In this document: in pieces, positions 1 to 7,116 of the stretch | Numbering within the stretch: position 1 is the stretch's first letter | Layout of the letters: each line of letters begins with the position of its first letter | Source of the DNA: Thermodesulfobacteriota bacterium | GTDB taxonomy: Bacteria > Desulfobacterota > DSM-4660 > Desulfatiglandales > Desulfatiglandaceae | NCBI GenBank assembly: GCA_028278625.1 | Contig: JANQDY010000050.1 | Coordinates: 1-14,234, forward strand | DNA length: 14,234 bases | Direction: 5' to 3' | The notes under the pieces: generated by a model | What the model was told of the DNA's origin: nothing | Databases searched by the model: none | Seen by the model: only the letters and a program-made list of their open reading frames with translations | Program-made: the position numbers and the translations under genes

Positions 1-1926
1 GCCGTCCCCGTTCCAGTCGGCCCCTTGGGTCCATGTCAGTCCCGTCACGTTGTCATAGACGGTGAGTCCGTCTCCACTCAGGCTGTAGCTGGGTTGGTTC
101 CCGTCAAACTGGGCATCCTGACCGTAAAAGGCTGCGCCCTCCGAGGGGCAGCTCATTTGGGCGGTGTTATTATAACAGGCGTTCTGCCCGGTATCCACCA
201 CAGGATAGGTGATCCCTTCCGTGTTGTTCTGAGCGAGCGATGTATTTTCAAAGCCGGGATAGTCGGGGTCGTAACGTTCCACCCGAAACACCGACCCCGT
301 ATAGGTGTATTCCCAGACAGATTCCCCCGTGTCCGTCACTTCGAAAAAGCGGGCGTTGGGCCCGTCGCAGATCAGGGTATTGCCGTTTTGGAGCCGCTGT
401 TGGCCTGAAATGTTCATGGCATAGAAGGAAGTGGGCGGATCAGCGGTGTAGGTCCATGAGGGCTCATCCGGCCCGTAGGCCATGCCACTGTTAAGCGTGT
501 AACCGTTGTCGGAACCAAGGGGCGGCGCAATCTCAACGATTGTAGAGTAATCCCCGTCGGAACGCCCCTGTCCGTTATTGAAGATGATCATGTTTCCCTC
601 GCCGGGGCTCCCGGCCGGGATCCACTCGGCGTCGTGCTGCACAAAGAGCTGCTGGTCCGAACCTGTTCCGGCATCGTAGGTTTGGGGATTGCCCCAACGG
701 TAGATCAGGTCGCCCCCCTTGCCGCTGTTGCCCCCCGAATGGCCCGCCGCTTCCTCGGTGGTGGTGCTGTGGTCAATGACCCAGATTTCACTGAAATTGC
801 GCACGCTGATAAGAATCTGATCCAGTTCCTCGTTATAGTCGATAGCGTTGCTGTGGTTCCAGTCGGCGCGGCTGTTCATGGCATAATTTAAGTCGATGAG
901 CTCCGGATGGTCGGCCACAACCCCGTAGTTTGATTTGCCGGCATCGTAATCCTGTACCAGGTGATCCCACACGTGCCACTCCCACACAATCCGGCCGGTA
1001 TTGGATCCCGTGGGCTGCACCTCGATCACGCTGTCGGGCCACAGTTCCCCTTCGGACAAAAGGGATGGATTGCGTCCGGCGGCGATGGCCTCATCTCCTG
1101 ACTTGTACTGCCAGGCGATCATGAGCACATTGCCGTTAGGGAGCATGGCAACGTCGTGGTGCTGGAGATGGGTGGTACCGGAATACGCGTATTCCCAGGT
1201 GACGGTTCCGTCCCAATCGATGGTCTGTACCATGCCGCCGGCCCCTCCCTCGTCAAAGGTCGTGTTGCCCATGTTTCCCGTGTGCAGCAGCAGGCCGTTT
1301 TCAAGGAAGTACATGGCATTACCGGGTCGGTAATTGGTCTCCCAGGAATGGACGAAGCTGCCGTCGTTGTCCATGAGATAGGCGGTTGTGGAATTGAGCG
1401 ATGAAAAGAGGTTATACCCCTCAAAAGGCGTTGCCTCTTGGACCACATTCAGGAGGGCGCCATCATAGACCGAGGCTTCCTGATCCAAGAGTCCGTCTTG
1501 GGTCATATCCACGCCGAAGTAGAAGTAATAGGTTCCGGTTGGAAGCCCCGTGACGTTTAACGCATCGAAAGGATCGGCCAAGTCGAAAAGCAAACCCTGA
1601 TACGTGGGTGTAAGATCCGATACGCTCTCTCCGCTAAAGGCCCATCCGTCGGGATAAATGTACGAATACCATCCCCAATCGGTTTCAGCCGCAATAAACC
1701 ATTCCGCTGCTTCTCCTTGCAGATCCCCGGCATCCAACAAAACCGTGGCCGTGAGAGGGGTATCGGAGGTAAGGGTGAGTTCGCCGTCCACGCCGTTCAA
1801 TTGAATATTCGGCGCTGTTTCGGCAGCGCCGGCACGGCCGCTGAATAGGGATATTAACAATAATGCTGAAAGAGCCGTGTAAAAAATGGTTCCAATGATC
1901 CGTTGAAACGTCATCGGTCTTGTCAT
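1..1926 (-). CDS. Secreted arylsulfotransferase (ASST family) with DUF1566/Lcl-like tail, 3' end cut by window edge
   Basis: The frame is open for 642 codons from ATG at 1926 to the window start, so the C-terminus is missing. A clear ribosome site (AAAGGAG, about 6 nt before the ATG) supports this start. Residues 1-35 form a signal peptide with a hydrophobic core and an AGA-AE cleavage site, so export is expected. Residues ~36-160 are a beta-rich N-terminal domain. Residues ~160-560 match the arylsulfotransferase propeller: a YLMDNDG segment, an HHDVAMLPNGN block with H256/H257, WNHSN with H358, SVRN with R376, and QHDAEW with H431. From memory, E. coli-type ASST uses His252, His356, Arg374 and His436 (sulfohistidine), so spacing and identity fit closely. 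The family moves sulfate from one phenolic sulfate ester to another phenol, without PAPS, in the periplasm. From ~residue 610 a segment of the type LTVYDNVTGLTWTQG resembles the start of a DUF1566/Lcl domain. Pieces of related genes lie at 3963-4145 and 5702-5786. Substrate is unknown. Confidence 0.88.
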   Translation of the reverse strand, partial: MTRPMTFQRIIGTIFYTALSALLLISLFSGRAGAAETAPNIQLNGVDGELTLTSDTPLTATVLLDAGDLQGEAAEWFIAAETDWGWYSYIYPDGWAFSGESVSDLTPTYQGLLFDLADPFDALNVTGLPTGTYYFYFGVDMTQDGLLDQEASVYDGALLNVVQEATPFEGYNLFSSLNSTTAYLMDNDGSFVHSWETNYRPGNAMYFLENGLLLHTGNMGNTTFDEGGAGGMVQTIDWDGTVTWEYAYSGTTHLQHHDVAMLPNGNVLMIAWQYKSGDEAIAAGRNPSLLSEGELWPDSVIEVQPTGSNTGRIVWEWHVWDHLVQDYDAGKSNYGVVADHPELIDLNYAMNSRADWNHSNAIDYNEELDQILISVRNFSEIWVIDHSTTTEEAAGHSGGNSGKGGDLIYRWGNPQTYDAGTGSDQQLFVQHDAEWIPAGSPGEGNMIIFNNGQGRSDGDYSTIVEIAPPLGSDNGYTLNSGMAYGPDEPSWTYTADPPTSFYAMNISGQQRLQNGNTLICDGPNARFFEVTDTGESVWEYTYTGSVFRVERYDPDYPGFENTSLAQNNTEGITYPVVDTGQNACYNNTAQMSCPSEGAAFYGQDAQFDGNQPSYSLSGDGLTVYDNVTGLTWTQGADWNGDG

Positions 1927-1941
1927 GGTTTTCGCTCCTTT
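1911..1941 (-). promoter_or_regulatory. Ribosome binding site deciding the ASST start
   Basis: On the minus strand AAAGGAG lies about 6 nt upstream of the ATG at 1926. A second in-frame ATG four codons later (1914) is less well spaced. No convincing sigma-70 promoter was found in the 160 bases upstream. Confidence 0.6.
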
Positions 1942-2089
1942 CACGTGTTCTTTTTTTGGGGCTTTCCAATGATGCTCATGGGATGGTCATGGCTTGATGC
2001 TTGCCCTTTTAATGCCTTTTATAAGGTAGTGCACACCGGTCTATTGTTCATCAAGACCTCTTCATGAAACTGTAAATGTTTTGTAAAAT

Positions 2090-2189
2090 CGGACAGGCGC
2101 GAATATTCAGGGAACACTATTGGCGGCGGCAGGGATTGAGCCCTGACGTTCCGCGGGGGGATGCATTGCGCTTTTTAGAGAACAGCGAC
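2090..2189. repeat. Repeat R, left copy (direct repeat with 4150-4256)
   Basis: About 100 bases nearly identical to 4150-4256, in the same orientation, starting CGGACAGGCGCGA and ending AGAACAGCGAC. The visible differences are two or three substitutions and a 7-base insertion (an extra ATGGGGG-like duplication) in the right copy. I do not recognise the sequence and see no coding pattern or transposase ends in it. In both copies it is followed by surE-type sequence, so it is probably part of an ancestral ASST-surE unit that was duplicated. Confidence 0.85.
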
Positions 2190-2270
2190 TCTGTGCCGTC
2201 GCCATTCTCATCCGTTTCCACCACTGCTCCTTGGCTCCTCGAATCACAAATGGACCGCTTGCTTCACTCA
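2190..2270 (-). pseudogene. Fragment of a second surE-like gene
   Basis: About 75 bases closely match 4503-4579 inside the intact surE. Read on the minus strand it gives GPFVIRGA and then, after a one-base frame shift, GAVVETDENGDGTE, against FVIRGAQGVVVETDGNGDG in the intact protein. It has no start, no nucleotidase motif and no continuation on either side, so it is a dead internal fragment. Together with repeat R at its left it mirrors the arrangement at 4150-4580. Confidence 0.8.
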
Positions 2271-2561
2271 AAACCAATACATTTTGTGGTTACTTTTCCC
2301 TTGAACCACAAGATGATTTTTCCTATACTCGCCGCTGAAAAAAGCAATGTCTTATCACCTCTTATCACCTTTCAAGGAGACCGATTGCGAGGAATGGTCG
2401 TAACGTAGCTCTCCAATACCTCAATGATTTTCCCATCATGGAAGCGTACCGCAAAACACAATAAAAGCGATTGGAGGCCGGTATCCGGACAGATGTGTAG
2501 TCGTAGAGTATGCCCCGGTTTGAGTGGGCATCTTTTGTGTGAAGCCGGATGAATTCGAGCG
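2271..2561. other. Region without an assignable gene, upstream of the acyltransferase gene
   Basis: No supported gene. There is an exact tandem 10-mer (CTTATCACCT twice, 2351-2370). A minus-strand open frame over 2372-2614 contains VRFHDGKIIEV, which faintly recalls the C-terminal strand of SnoaL-like proteins, but the rest of the frame does not fit and it overlaps the acyltransferase start. The region may hold a heavily decayed fragment or simply the promoter of the next gene; no clear -35/-10 pair was found. Confidence 0.4.
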
Positions 2562-3983
2562 ATGAACCATAGGAAGAAAGCAGCAGTAGTGTTGTCGGGC
2601 GCTCTTTCTCTCACCGAAGGGATGGGAAGAGCTTTGTTAAGAGATTTTCAATATGCAAAGAGGCCTTTTGAGGAGTTGAGCGACCTATCCGGAAGAGATG
2701 TGCTCAGGTTGGCTACGACCGCTGATTTGACTGAGGTGCAAGACTACTACAATCGGTTTCTGGTTCACTCGGCCATATCGATCGCCGAGTGGGAAATTGT
2801 CAAAAAGGAAACCGACATTGCACCCTATTGTTTTGGAGGGCTGTCTCTGGGGGAAATGATTTCCGTTCACTTGGTGGAGCAAGTTACCGTTCGGGAACTC
2901 GTATCCGCCATTTTTATTGGTGAAGATCAATTTTTGTCTTCAGGACTGAATCAAAATTGCGCCTTCATTTGGGTCCAAGGGTTTCCATTAGAGAACCTTC
3001 AGAATATGTTTGGGAATTGTCTTGGGGAACGGAATGAAACCTTTCTTTCAACGATTATAAGCGATGATGCCTTCACAATCAGTGCTTCCAAAAAAGGTGC
3101 AGAGGAAATCATCAAGCGACTGAAGAAAAACGGTTTGGCGTTTGCTGTTTATGACAATATGGGTGGCGTCCATAGTCCTTTGATCTCTGAGTTTGCCATG
3201 CGTATGCTGCATGAAAGACTTAATCATATCAAAATGAAGAACAATAAATTTCCAGTCCTTAGTGCCACTGACGGCGGGCGACTGGTTGAATGTTATCGTC
3301 CCATAAACATGGTGGAAAATCTATTGAAAGTTAATGATTTTCCCGGAATGATCAGGGTCGCCCTGGAAGCCGGCATCGATACGTTTTTGCATTTGGGGCC
3401 AATGGATGGGATTCATTTTGTTACCCAACGCTTGGTGGGAGATAAGGCGGTCGTCTACGGGAGCGGAGGTCTGTTGAAAGGATTGATTGCGGGTTTGAAC
3501 CGGAGGAAAGAAGCGCCAGGGCATCATCTCTCCTTCTCTCCGGTGCAAACCGCTAAGCCGTTGAGCGCCTCCGAGAATGGAAACCAGGCGAAGCGCCAGG
3601 CCGTTAAACCGGAGCAGGAGACCTCAACGGCTGTTTCCGCCACTTGCGGCTCCCCGCTCTTCCCCGGCAACCAGGAGGCATCCACAGAACCGTATCATAA
3701 AGAACCGTCCCCTTCCGAAAATTTGATTCTGCCGCCAATGCCTGATTCTCTTACGGAATCGATGAGCGGAACTTCAAGCCCGTATGCGTCGACACCGCTT
3801 GAACAGCTTCAAATCATGCTCATGGAAACCAATGCCCGGGCCCATGAATCCTTTCTGGATCTCAGTCAAGGAGCGATCCGGGTTTTGGCGGAACTGGCGG
3901 ATCAGCAGAGAGCGTTGTGCCATGAATGGAACATGGACGGTCCTGGATTTGTCATAGACGAAGGCGATGAAAAGAGGTTGTAA
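2562..3983 (+). CDS. Lone malonyltransferase-like acyltransferase-domain protein, probably C-terminally truncated PKS/PUFA-synthase-type protein
   Basis: 473 aa. Residues ~1-310 follow the FabD/polyketide acyltransferase fold: GGLSLGE with nucleophile Ser95 (usual motif GHSLGE), HSPLI with catalytic His204, and FLHLGP near the end of the domain. Three things are unusual: the N-terminal GQGSQ loop is replaced by SGALSLTEG, the residue before Ser95 is Leu not His, and the position of the malonyl-binding Arg (E. coli FabD Arg117) appears to be Ile117. This suggests a non-malonyl substrate or lost activity. Residues ~310-415 are a Pro/Ser/Glu-rich linker, and ~420-460 a helix (LEQLQIML...HESFLDL) like those that precede carrier-protein domains in PUFA-type synthases. 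The last six residues and the stop come from an antisense ASST fragment, so the original 3' end was lost. An in-frame stop at 2550 makes ATG 2562 the first start; its ribosome site is weak. The first ~900 bases are visibly more AT-rich than the neighbours. No other PKS gene is in the window. Confidence 0.75.
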   Translation: MNHRKKAAVVLSGALSLTEGMGRALLRDFQYAKRPFEELSDLSGRDVLRLATTADLTEVQDYYNRFLVHSAISIAEWEIVKKETDIAPYCFGGLSLGEMISVHLVEQVTVRELVSAIFIGEDQFLSSGLNQNCAFIWVQGFPLENLQNMFGNCLGERNETFLSTIISDDAFTISASKKGAEEIIKRLKKNGLAFAVYDNMGGVHSPLISEFAMRMLHERLNHIKMKNNKFPVLSATDGGRLVECYRPINMVENLLKVNDFPGMIRVALEAGIDTFLHLGPMDGIHFVTQRLVGDKAVVYGSGGLLKGLIAGLNRRKEAPGHHLSFSPVQTAKPLSASENGNQAKRQAVKPEQETSTAVSATCGSPLFPGNQEASTEPYHKEPSPSENLILPPMPDSLTESMSGTSSPYASTPLEQLQIMLMETNARAHESFLDLSQGAIRVLAELADQQRALCHEWNMDGPGFVIDEGDEKRL

Positions 3984-4145
3984 CCCTCAAAAGGCGTTGC
4001 CTCTTGGACCACATTCAGGAGGGCGTCATCATAGACCAGGGTTTCCCCATCCAGGAGTCCGTCTTGCGTCATATGGACACCGAAATAGAATTTGTAGGTC
4101 CCGGTTGGAAGTCCCGTGATGTTCAGTATCTCCAGAGGATCTGAA
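3963..4145 (-). pseudogene. Internal fragment of a second arylsulfotransferase gene
   Basis: This stretch matches 1399-1582 of the intact ASST gene at roughly 85% by eye, in the same orientation (minus). It encodes the region just before the propeller, including the segment equivalent to LPTGTYYFYFGVDM. There is no start or continuation: the left end is fused to the acyltransferase gene and the right end is fused to repeat R at about 4150. It is therefore a relic of a duplicated ASST gene. Confidence 0.85.
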
Positions 4146-4149
4146 AGCC

Positions 4150-4256
4150 CGGACAGGCGCGACTATTCAGGGAACACTATTGGCGGCGGCAGGGATTGAG
4201 CCCTGGCGTTCCGCGGGGGGATGGGGGATGCATTGCGCTTTTTAGAGAACAGCGAC
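4150..4256. repeat. Repeat R, right copy (direct repeat with 2090-2189)
   Basis: Second copy of repeat R, 107 bases, carrying a 7-base insertion in the G-run relative to the left copy. It joins the ASST fragment on its left to the 3' flank of intact surE on its right. The two copies of R flank 2.0 kb including the acyltransferase gene. Confidence 0.85.
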
Positions 4257-4299
4257 CGTGACGGCGGAGGAGGTGTCCATATGCCTTTTGCCGGGTTGT

Positions 4300-5334
4300 T
4301 TAGGGGGCCGGAAACTGCCGGCCCTCCCCATCATCCAGAATCCCAAGATAGCCCAGCCAATGTGAAACCCTGAGGAGCGTTGATGGACCCGACGTATAAT
4401 CACCTCTCATGGGTACGATAGTGATCCAGCCTTGCAGCAAAGCCAGGGTGTCCGCACACAACGGTCCTTCATTCGGTTCAACCATCGACAGAGAGAGCAG
4501 CAACTCGGTGCCGTCGCCATTCCCATCCGTTTCCACCACCACTCCTTGGGCTCCTCGAATGACAAATTGACCGCTTCCGTCATCGTAGCGCGTCAGAAAG
4601 GTCTCCCCCTGGCAGCAGAGTTTGACGCCCCGAATCCCCTCTTTGGGCCTCGCAGGATAATTGATGTCAAGAAACGTCCCTTTTGGCAACAGATTTCCAC
4701 GAAAAAACCGTGAATAGCATTGCAGCCGAGCTATCAAGGCCACAACAAAGTCCGCGGCGTCACCATAAGCCTTTTGGAACTCTGCCGAAGGCGTGTCCGG
4801 ATCACTGGGAAGAATGCTCTCCAGGCTTACCGAAATTGCGGGCAGTTGACCAAATGGCGACAGCTTACTCGCTCCTCCCATCGCTCCGGCGACCGTTCCC
4901 GAAAGCTGCGCTGCGCTTCCGGCATTATGGCCGTCGTTGATTCCTGATATGATGAGTTGGGGCGGTGAATCCAGAATGAAGCTGGCAGCCAATAGGCACT
5001 CGATGGGGGTGGCCGGCACCGGATCGATGTTCTCCTGGTCATCGGTCACACGGCTGACGGCGTATTCCGCTTCCCCGGGGGCAACGGGGATGACCTTAAT
5101 GGTTTCCCCCGTGTGCATGCTGGCACTGGACCCGGAGGCGTTGCCATCCGGTGCTACGGCAATAACCCAATGGCCTGCTGCTTCGAGGCGGTCTTTCAGT
5201 GTTTGGATACCTTCCGCCGTAATCCCGTCATCGTTGGTGAGCAAGATCCGCAGTGGTTCACTCCCGAAAACAGGGCTTCCCAAGAGGAGCAAAATCAAAC
5301 TTGCCGCAAACACCCGCTTCATTTGACGGTCCAT
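4300..5334 (-). CDS. surE: Secreted SurE-family 5'/3'-nucleotidase
   Basis: 344 aa, longer than the usual ~250 aa because of an N-terminal signal peptide (residues 1-24, hydrophobic LILLLLGSPVF core) and a C-terminal extension. SurE is a metal-dependent phosphatase acting on nucleoside 5'- and 3'-monophosphates. The metal-binding set is visible: LLTNDDG with D35 and D36, APDGNASGSS with S67, and SGINDGHN with N133, followed by the family signature LSGTVAGAMGG (~144-154). E. coli SurE is cytoplasmic, so the signal peptide implies a periplasmic or secreted version, perhaps for scavenging phosphate or nucleosides. An excellent ribosome site (AAAGGAGG, 5 nt before the ATG at 5334) fixes the start over the internal Met5. 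A fragment of a close relative sits at 2190-2270, so the gene was once present in two copies here. No clear U-tract terminator follows the stop. Confidence 0.93.
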   Translation of the reverse strand: MDRQMKRVFAASLILLLLGSPVFGSEPLRILLTNDDGITAEGIQTLKDRLEAAGHWVIAVAPDGNASGSSASMHTGETIKVIPVAPGEAEYAVSRVTDDQENIDPVPATPIECLLAASFILDSPPQLIISGINDGHNAGSAAQLSGTVAGAMGGASKLSPFGQLPAISVSLESILPSDPDTPSAEFQKAYGDAADFVVALIARLQCYSRFFRGNLLPKGTFLDINYPARPKEGIRGVKLCCQGETFLTRYDDGSGQFVIRGAQGVVVETDGNGDGTELLLSLSMVEPNEGPLCADTLALLQGWITIVPMRGDYTSGPSTLLRVSHWLGYLGILDDGEGRQFPAP

Positions 5335-5340
5335 TGAAAC

Positions 5341-5701
5341 CTCCTTTCAAAAAGGAAGGAAATGCCATCCAATGATTCTGTTTTCTGCGTGTTTTGAAAG
5401 CCGCCGGGACAAATACGATTGTGGTATCGGTCTTATGGGATGAAGATGGTTAATGGCCCAAGATTCAAATCAATCGGCTTGGCAACGATGCGCGTGAATC
5501 TTCTTGATTTCGTGAGGTTTGTCTGTCAGTTTTCATTATATTATTACTTTTTAGTGATTTTAATCAAGTATGATTTGTGCGTCAAGAGAAAACCGACGGT
5601 AGAAGACATTTGGGGGTGATAGGTGGTGGCAAGTGAGCCGGGGTTGACGGTCCTGCGGACCCGATGTCCACGACGCCAATCACGACGGTTGTCTGACCGG
5701 G
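5341..5701. other. Intergenic region upstream of surE
   Basis: No gene could be supported here. Small open frames on both strands show no recognisable protein. The block 5520-5600 is clearly AT-rich compared with the surroundings and holds the candidate promoter listed separately. The right end joins an ASST fragment near 5702. Confidence 0.5.
5535..5567 (-). promoter_or_regulatory. Candidate promoter for surE
   Basis: In an AT-rich block on the minus strand, TTGATT (5567-5562) is followed 18 nt later by TAATAT (5543-5538), overlapping TATAAT (5540-5535). It points toward surE, whose ATG is about 200 bases downstream. The match is moderate and AT-rich DNA gives such hits by chance. Confidence 0.3.
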
Positions 5702-5786
5702 GTATGGCATTGCCGGGGCGATGGCGGGTCTTTTGGGAATGGACGAAATTGCCGTCGTTGTCCATGAGATAAAGGGCAGGCACAGG
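5702..5786 (-). pseudogene. Second ASST gene fragment (start of propeller)
   Basis: Matches 1312-1385 of the ASST gene in the same orientation. The minus-strand reading YLMDNDGNFVHS...RPGNA corresponds to YLMDNDGSFVHSW...RPGNAM in the intact protein. The fragment is about 25 codons long, with no start or continuation, and overlaps the beginning of the GC-rich repeat array at about 5774. Confidence 0.75.
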
Positions 5787-5845
5787 GGCACAGGGCGGGC
5801 AGGCACAGGGGCACAGGGCGGGCAGGCACAGGGGCCTGCCCCTAC
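5774..5845. repeat. GC-rich palindromic tandem repeat array 1
   Basis: Two exact 23-base units (5774-5796, 5797-5819) are followed by a third, variant unit (5820-5845) that folds back on itself: GGGCAGGC (5820-5827), a 6-base loop, and GCCTGCCC (5834-5841), then CTAC. The same GGGCAGGCACAGGGGCCTGC core occurs at 7303-7322. These look like REP-type mobile palindromes. I recall similar GTAGGGGC...GCCCC repeats being common in environmental genomes, but no transposase is present here. The array separates an ASST fragment from a truncated nucleotidyltransferase gene. Confidence 0.8.
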
Positions 5846-5874
5846 GGGAGGGATGGCATCGGAATGGGAAATGA

Positions 5875-6023
5875 CAAAGGAACTTTCAAACCTGGATCAG
5901 ATATTGATTTGACCCTCATTGGCCAACATCTGACATCGGCGGAGCTGGGAGCCATTGCCGACGAACTGGATGACCTGCTGCTGCCCTATCAGATGAACCT
6001 TTCCATTTTCCAGAAGCTCAATC
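5875..6023 (+). pseudogene. Truncated copy of the HI0073-type MNT nucleotidyltransferase antitoxin
   Basis: 149 bases about 95% identical to 7934-8082 in the intact gene at 7836-8156. The copy begins at KGTFKPGSDIDL, so it lacks the GSR part of the nucleotide-binding loop, and it ends after FQKLN. The third catalytic aspartate (D74 of the intact protein) is changed to Asn in the segment YQMNLSIF. The frame runs on to 6064 through unrelated sequence. The high identity points to a fairly recent duplication. It cannot encode an active enzyme. Confidence 0.85.
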
Positions 6024-6028
6024 CTTTT

Positions 6029-6075
6029 GAAAACCTCAAAAGGAAGGCTTGTGCAAGGCGGTGAAGTACGCTAAT
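6029..6075 (+). repeat. Short dispersed repeat, copy 1 (pairs with 11858-11905)
   Basis: A segment starting TTGAAAACCTCAAAA and containing TTGTGCA and GGTGAA resembles 11858-11905 at roughly 75% over 47 bases. The first 15 bases are identical. Each copy lies next to a toxin-antitoxin gene. What it is remains unknown. Confidence 0.4.
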
Positions 6076-6176
6076 TTGATCTTTTATTGAGACCCGTTTC
6101 AGGGACATATTCGTGATGCATTGATACCGGTCGGTGACAGGGGGTAAGGCTTCTGGAAGCCATAACACATAATAAT

Positions 6177-6614
6177 ATGGTGTATTTGCCGAAGGAAAAA
6201 GTGGATATAAAAATACTTGAGAAATGCCTTGCCAGCAGAGCCGAAGTGGTTGCGGCCTACCTGTTTGGATCGGTCGCCAAAGGATCCTCTATCACCAGGG
6301 ACCTGGATATTTTAGTATTGATCCACCCTGACATGGATCCGAATACCGTCTATTTCGATTTGGCGATCTGCCTCAGAGACGCTCTCGGAATCCCTGAAGA
6401 AAAAATCGATCTTCTGTTCTTCGACATGAGCGAAGCCGAACCCATGATCCTTTATGAGGCGATATCCACCGGCGTTTTGCTCAAAAACAGCGACCCGGAC
6501 ATGCTCGGCGACTGCATCGATGCCCTTTCCCGGTATTTTCTTCAGAATGAAGCAATGATTGAACGCGCCAGACAGTTGAGGAATGAACGCTTGGAGGATT
6601 TCTGTGCAGATTGA
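6177..6614 (+). CDS. mntA: MntA-like MNT-domain nucleotidyltransferase antitoxin
   Basis: 145 aa. It has the minimal nucleotidyltransferase motif: YLFGSVAKG with G31/S32, RDLDILV with D42 and D44, and KIDLLFF with D78 as the third metal-binding aspartate. The gap between GS and DxD is 9 residues here, while the usual MntA description is 10. In characterised MntA/HepT (type VII) systems the antitoxin uses ATP to add AMP to a tyrosine on the HEPN toxin, which silences it. The gene overlaps the downstream HEPN gene by 11 bases, so the two are co-translated. The start ATG at 6177 lacks a well-placed ribosome site; GGAAG is about 20 nt upstream. The GTG at 6180 is an alternative. Confidence 0.87.
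   Translation: MVYLPKEKVDIKILEKCLASRAEVVAAYLFGSVAKGSSITRDLDILVLIHPDMDPNTVYFDLAICLRDALGIPEEKIDLLFFDMSEAEPMILYEAISTGVLLKNSDPDMLGDCIDALSRYFLQNEAMIERARQLRNERLEDFCAD
6593..6597 (+). promoter_or_regulatory. Ribosome binding site deciding the hepT GTG start
   Basis: GGAGG inside the 3' end of mntA, 6 nt before GTG 6604. It favours a GTG start and an 11-base overlap with mntA, consistent with translational coupling. Confidence 0.65.
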
Positions 6615-7044
6615 TCAAAAACGTTTGACCAAATACCTGGATGATATCGCGTCGGAGACCGCGGATATGGAGACGTTGCTGGACCGTCCGGATGAAGAGA
6701 TCCTTCCTGATCGTCATCTATTGAAGAGCCTCAAGTATTCGACCATTGTGGTTGCGGAGGCCATCGCCGCCGCGCTACAACATATCCTCGCCAAAAACCA
6801 TAATGTGGTGGTCGACGGTTACATGGAGGTTTTTAGAAAAGCCAGGGAGAAGCAGCTATTGTCCGATGATCTGATTTCCCGTCTTAAACCCTTTCTCAAA
6901 TTTCGGTACATGCTGGTGCATCAGTACTGGCGGGTAAAAGATCAGACATTTCTAACCAACTTAAGGGGTGGGGTAGAGGATTTTCACAACTTTGGACGAG
7001 ACATCAGGGCCCTCTTGCGCAAAACAGCTCAGAAGAGGGTTTAG
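6604..7044 (+). CDS. hepT: HepT-like HEPN-domain toxin (RNase)
   Basis: 146 aa from GTG 6604. I chose this start because GGAGG (6593-6597) is exactly 6 nt upstream; the ATG at 6583 would lie before that site and overlap mntA by 32 bases. The protein is all-helical in character and carries RYMLVHQY with R101, H106 and Y108, the R-x4-H-x-Y motif of HEPN RNases. In known systems Arg and His cut RNA or tRNA, and the Tyr is the site of AMPylation by MntA. Adjacent, overlapping mntA supports the assignment as the toxin of a type VII toxin-antitoxin pair. Its RNA target cannot be told from sequence. Confidence 0.87.
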   Translation: MQIDQKRLTKYLDDIASETADMETLLDRPDEEILPDRHLLKSLKYSTIVVAEAIAAALQHILAKNHNVVVDGYMEVFRKAREKQLLSDDLISRLKPFLKFRYMLVHQYWRVKDQTFLTNLRGGVEDFHNFGRDIRALLRKTAQKRV

Positions 7045-7116
7045 ATACGGCCTGATATTGGGCAAAGCCTGCATATCATTCACCTCACCTGGTTCCGTTC
7101 CGAAACGGCGTTAAGC

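Noticed and set aside
25..1404. Several plus- and minus-strand frames inside the first 1.9 kb
   Set aside because: The minus-strand ASST frame covers the whole stretch with convincing protein motifs; the others are in alternative frames.
2372..2614. Minus-strand 80-codon frame with an VRFHDGKIIEV segment
   Set aside because: Only a weak SnoaL-like resemblance in about 15 residues; no other family feature, and it overlaps the acyltransferase start.
2090..4256. Repeat R as the ends of a composite transposon carrying the acyltransferase gene
   Set aside because: No transposase frame, no terminal inverted repeats and no target duplication were seen; the neighbouring ASST and surE homologies explain R as part of a larger duplication.
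5774..5845. Possible CRISPR array
   Set aside because: The units are directly adjacent without spacers, number only two plus a variant, and no cas gene is near.
6583..6603. ATG 6583 as the hepT start
   Set aside because: The GGAGG site lies after it and is correctly spaced for GTG 6604 instead.
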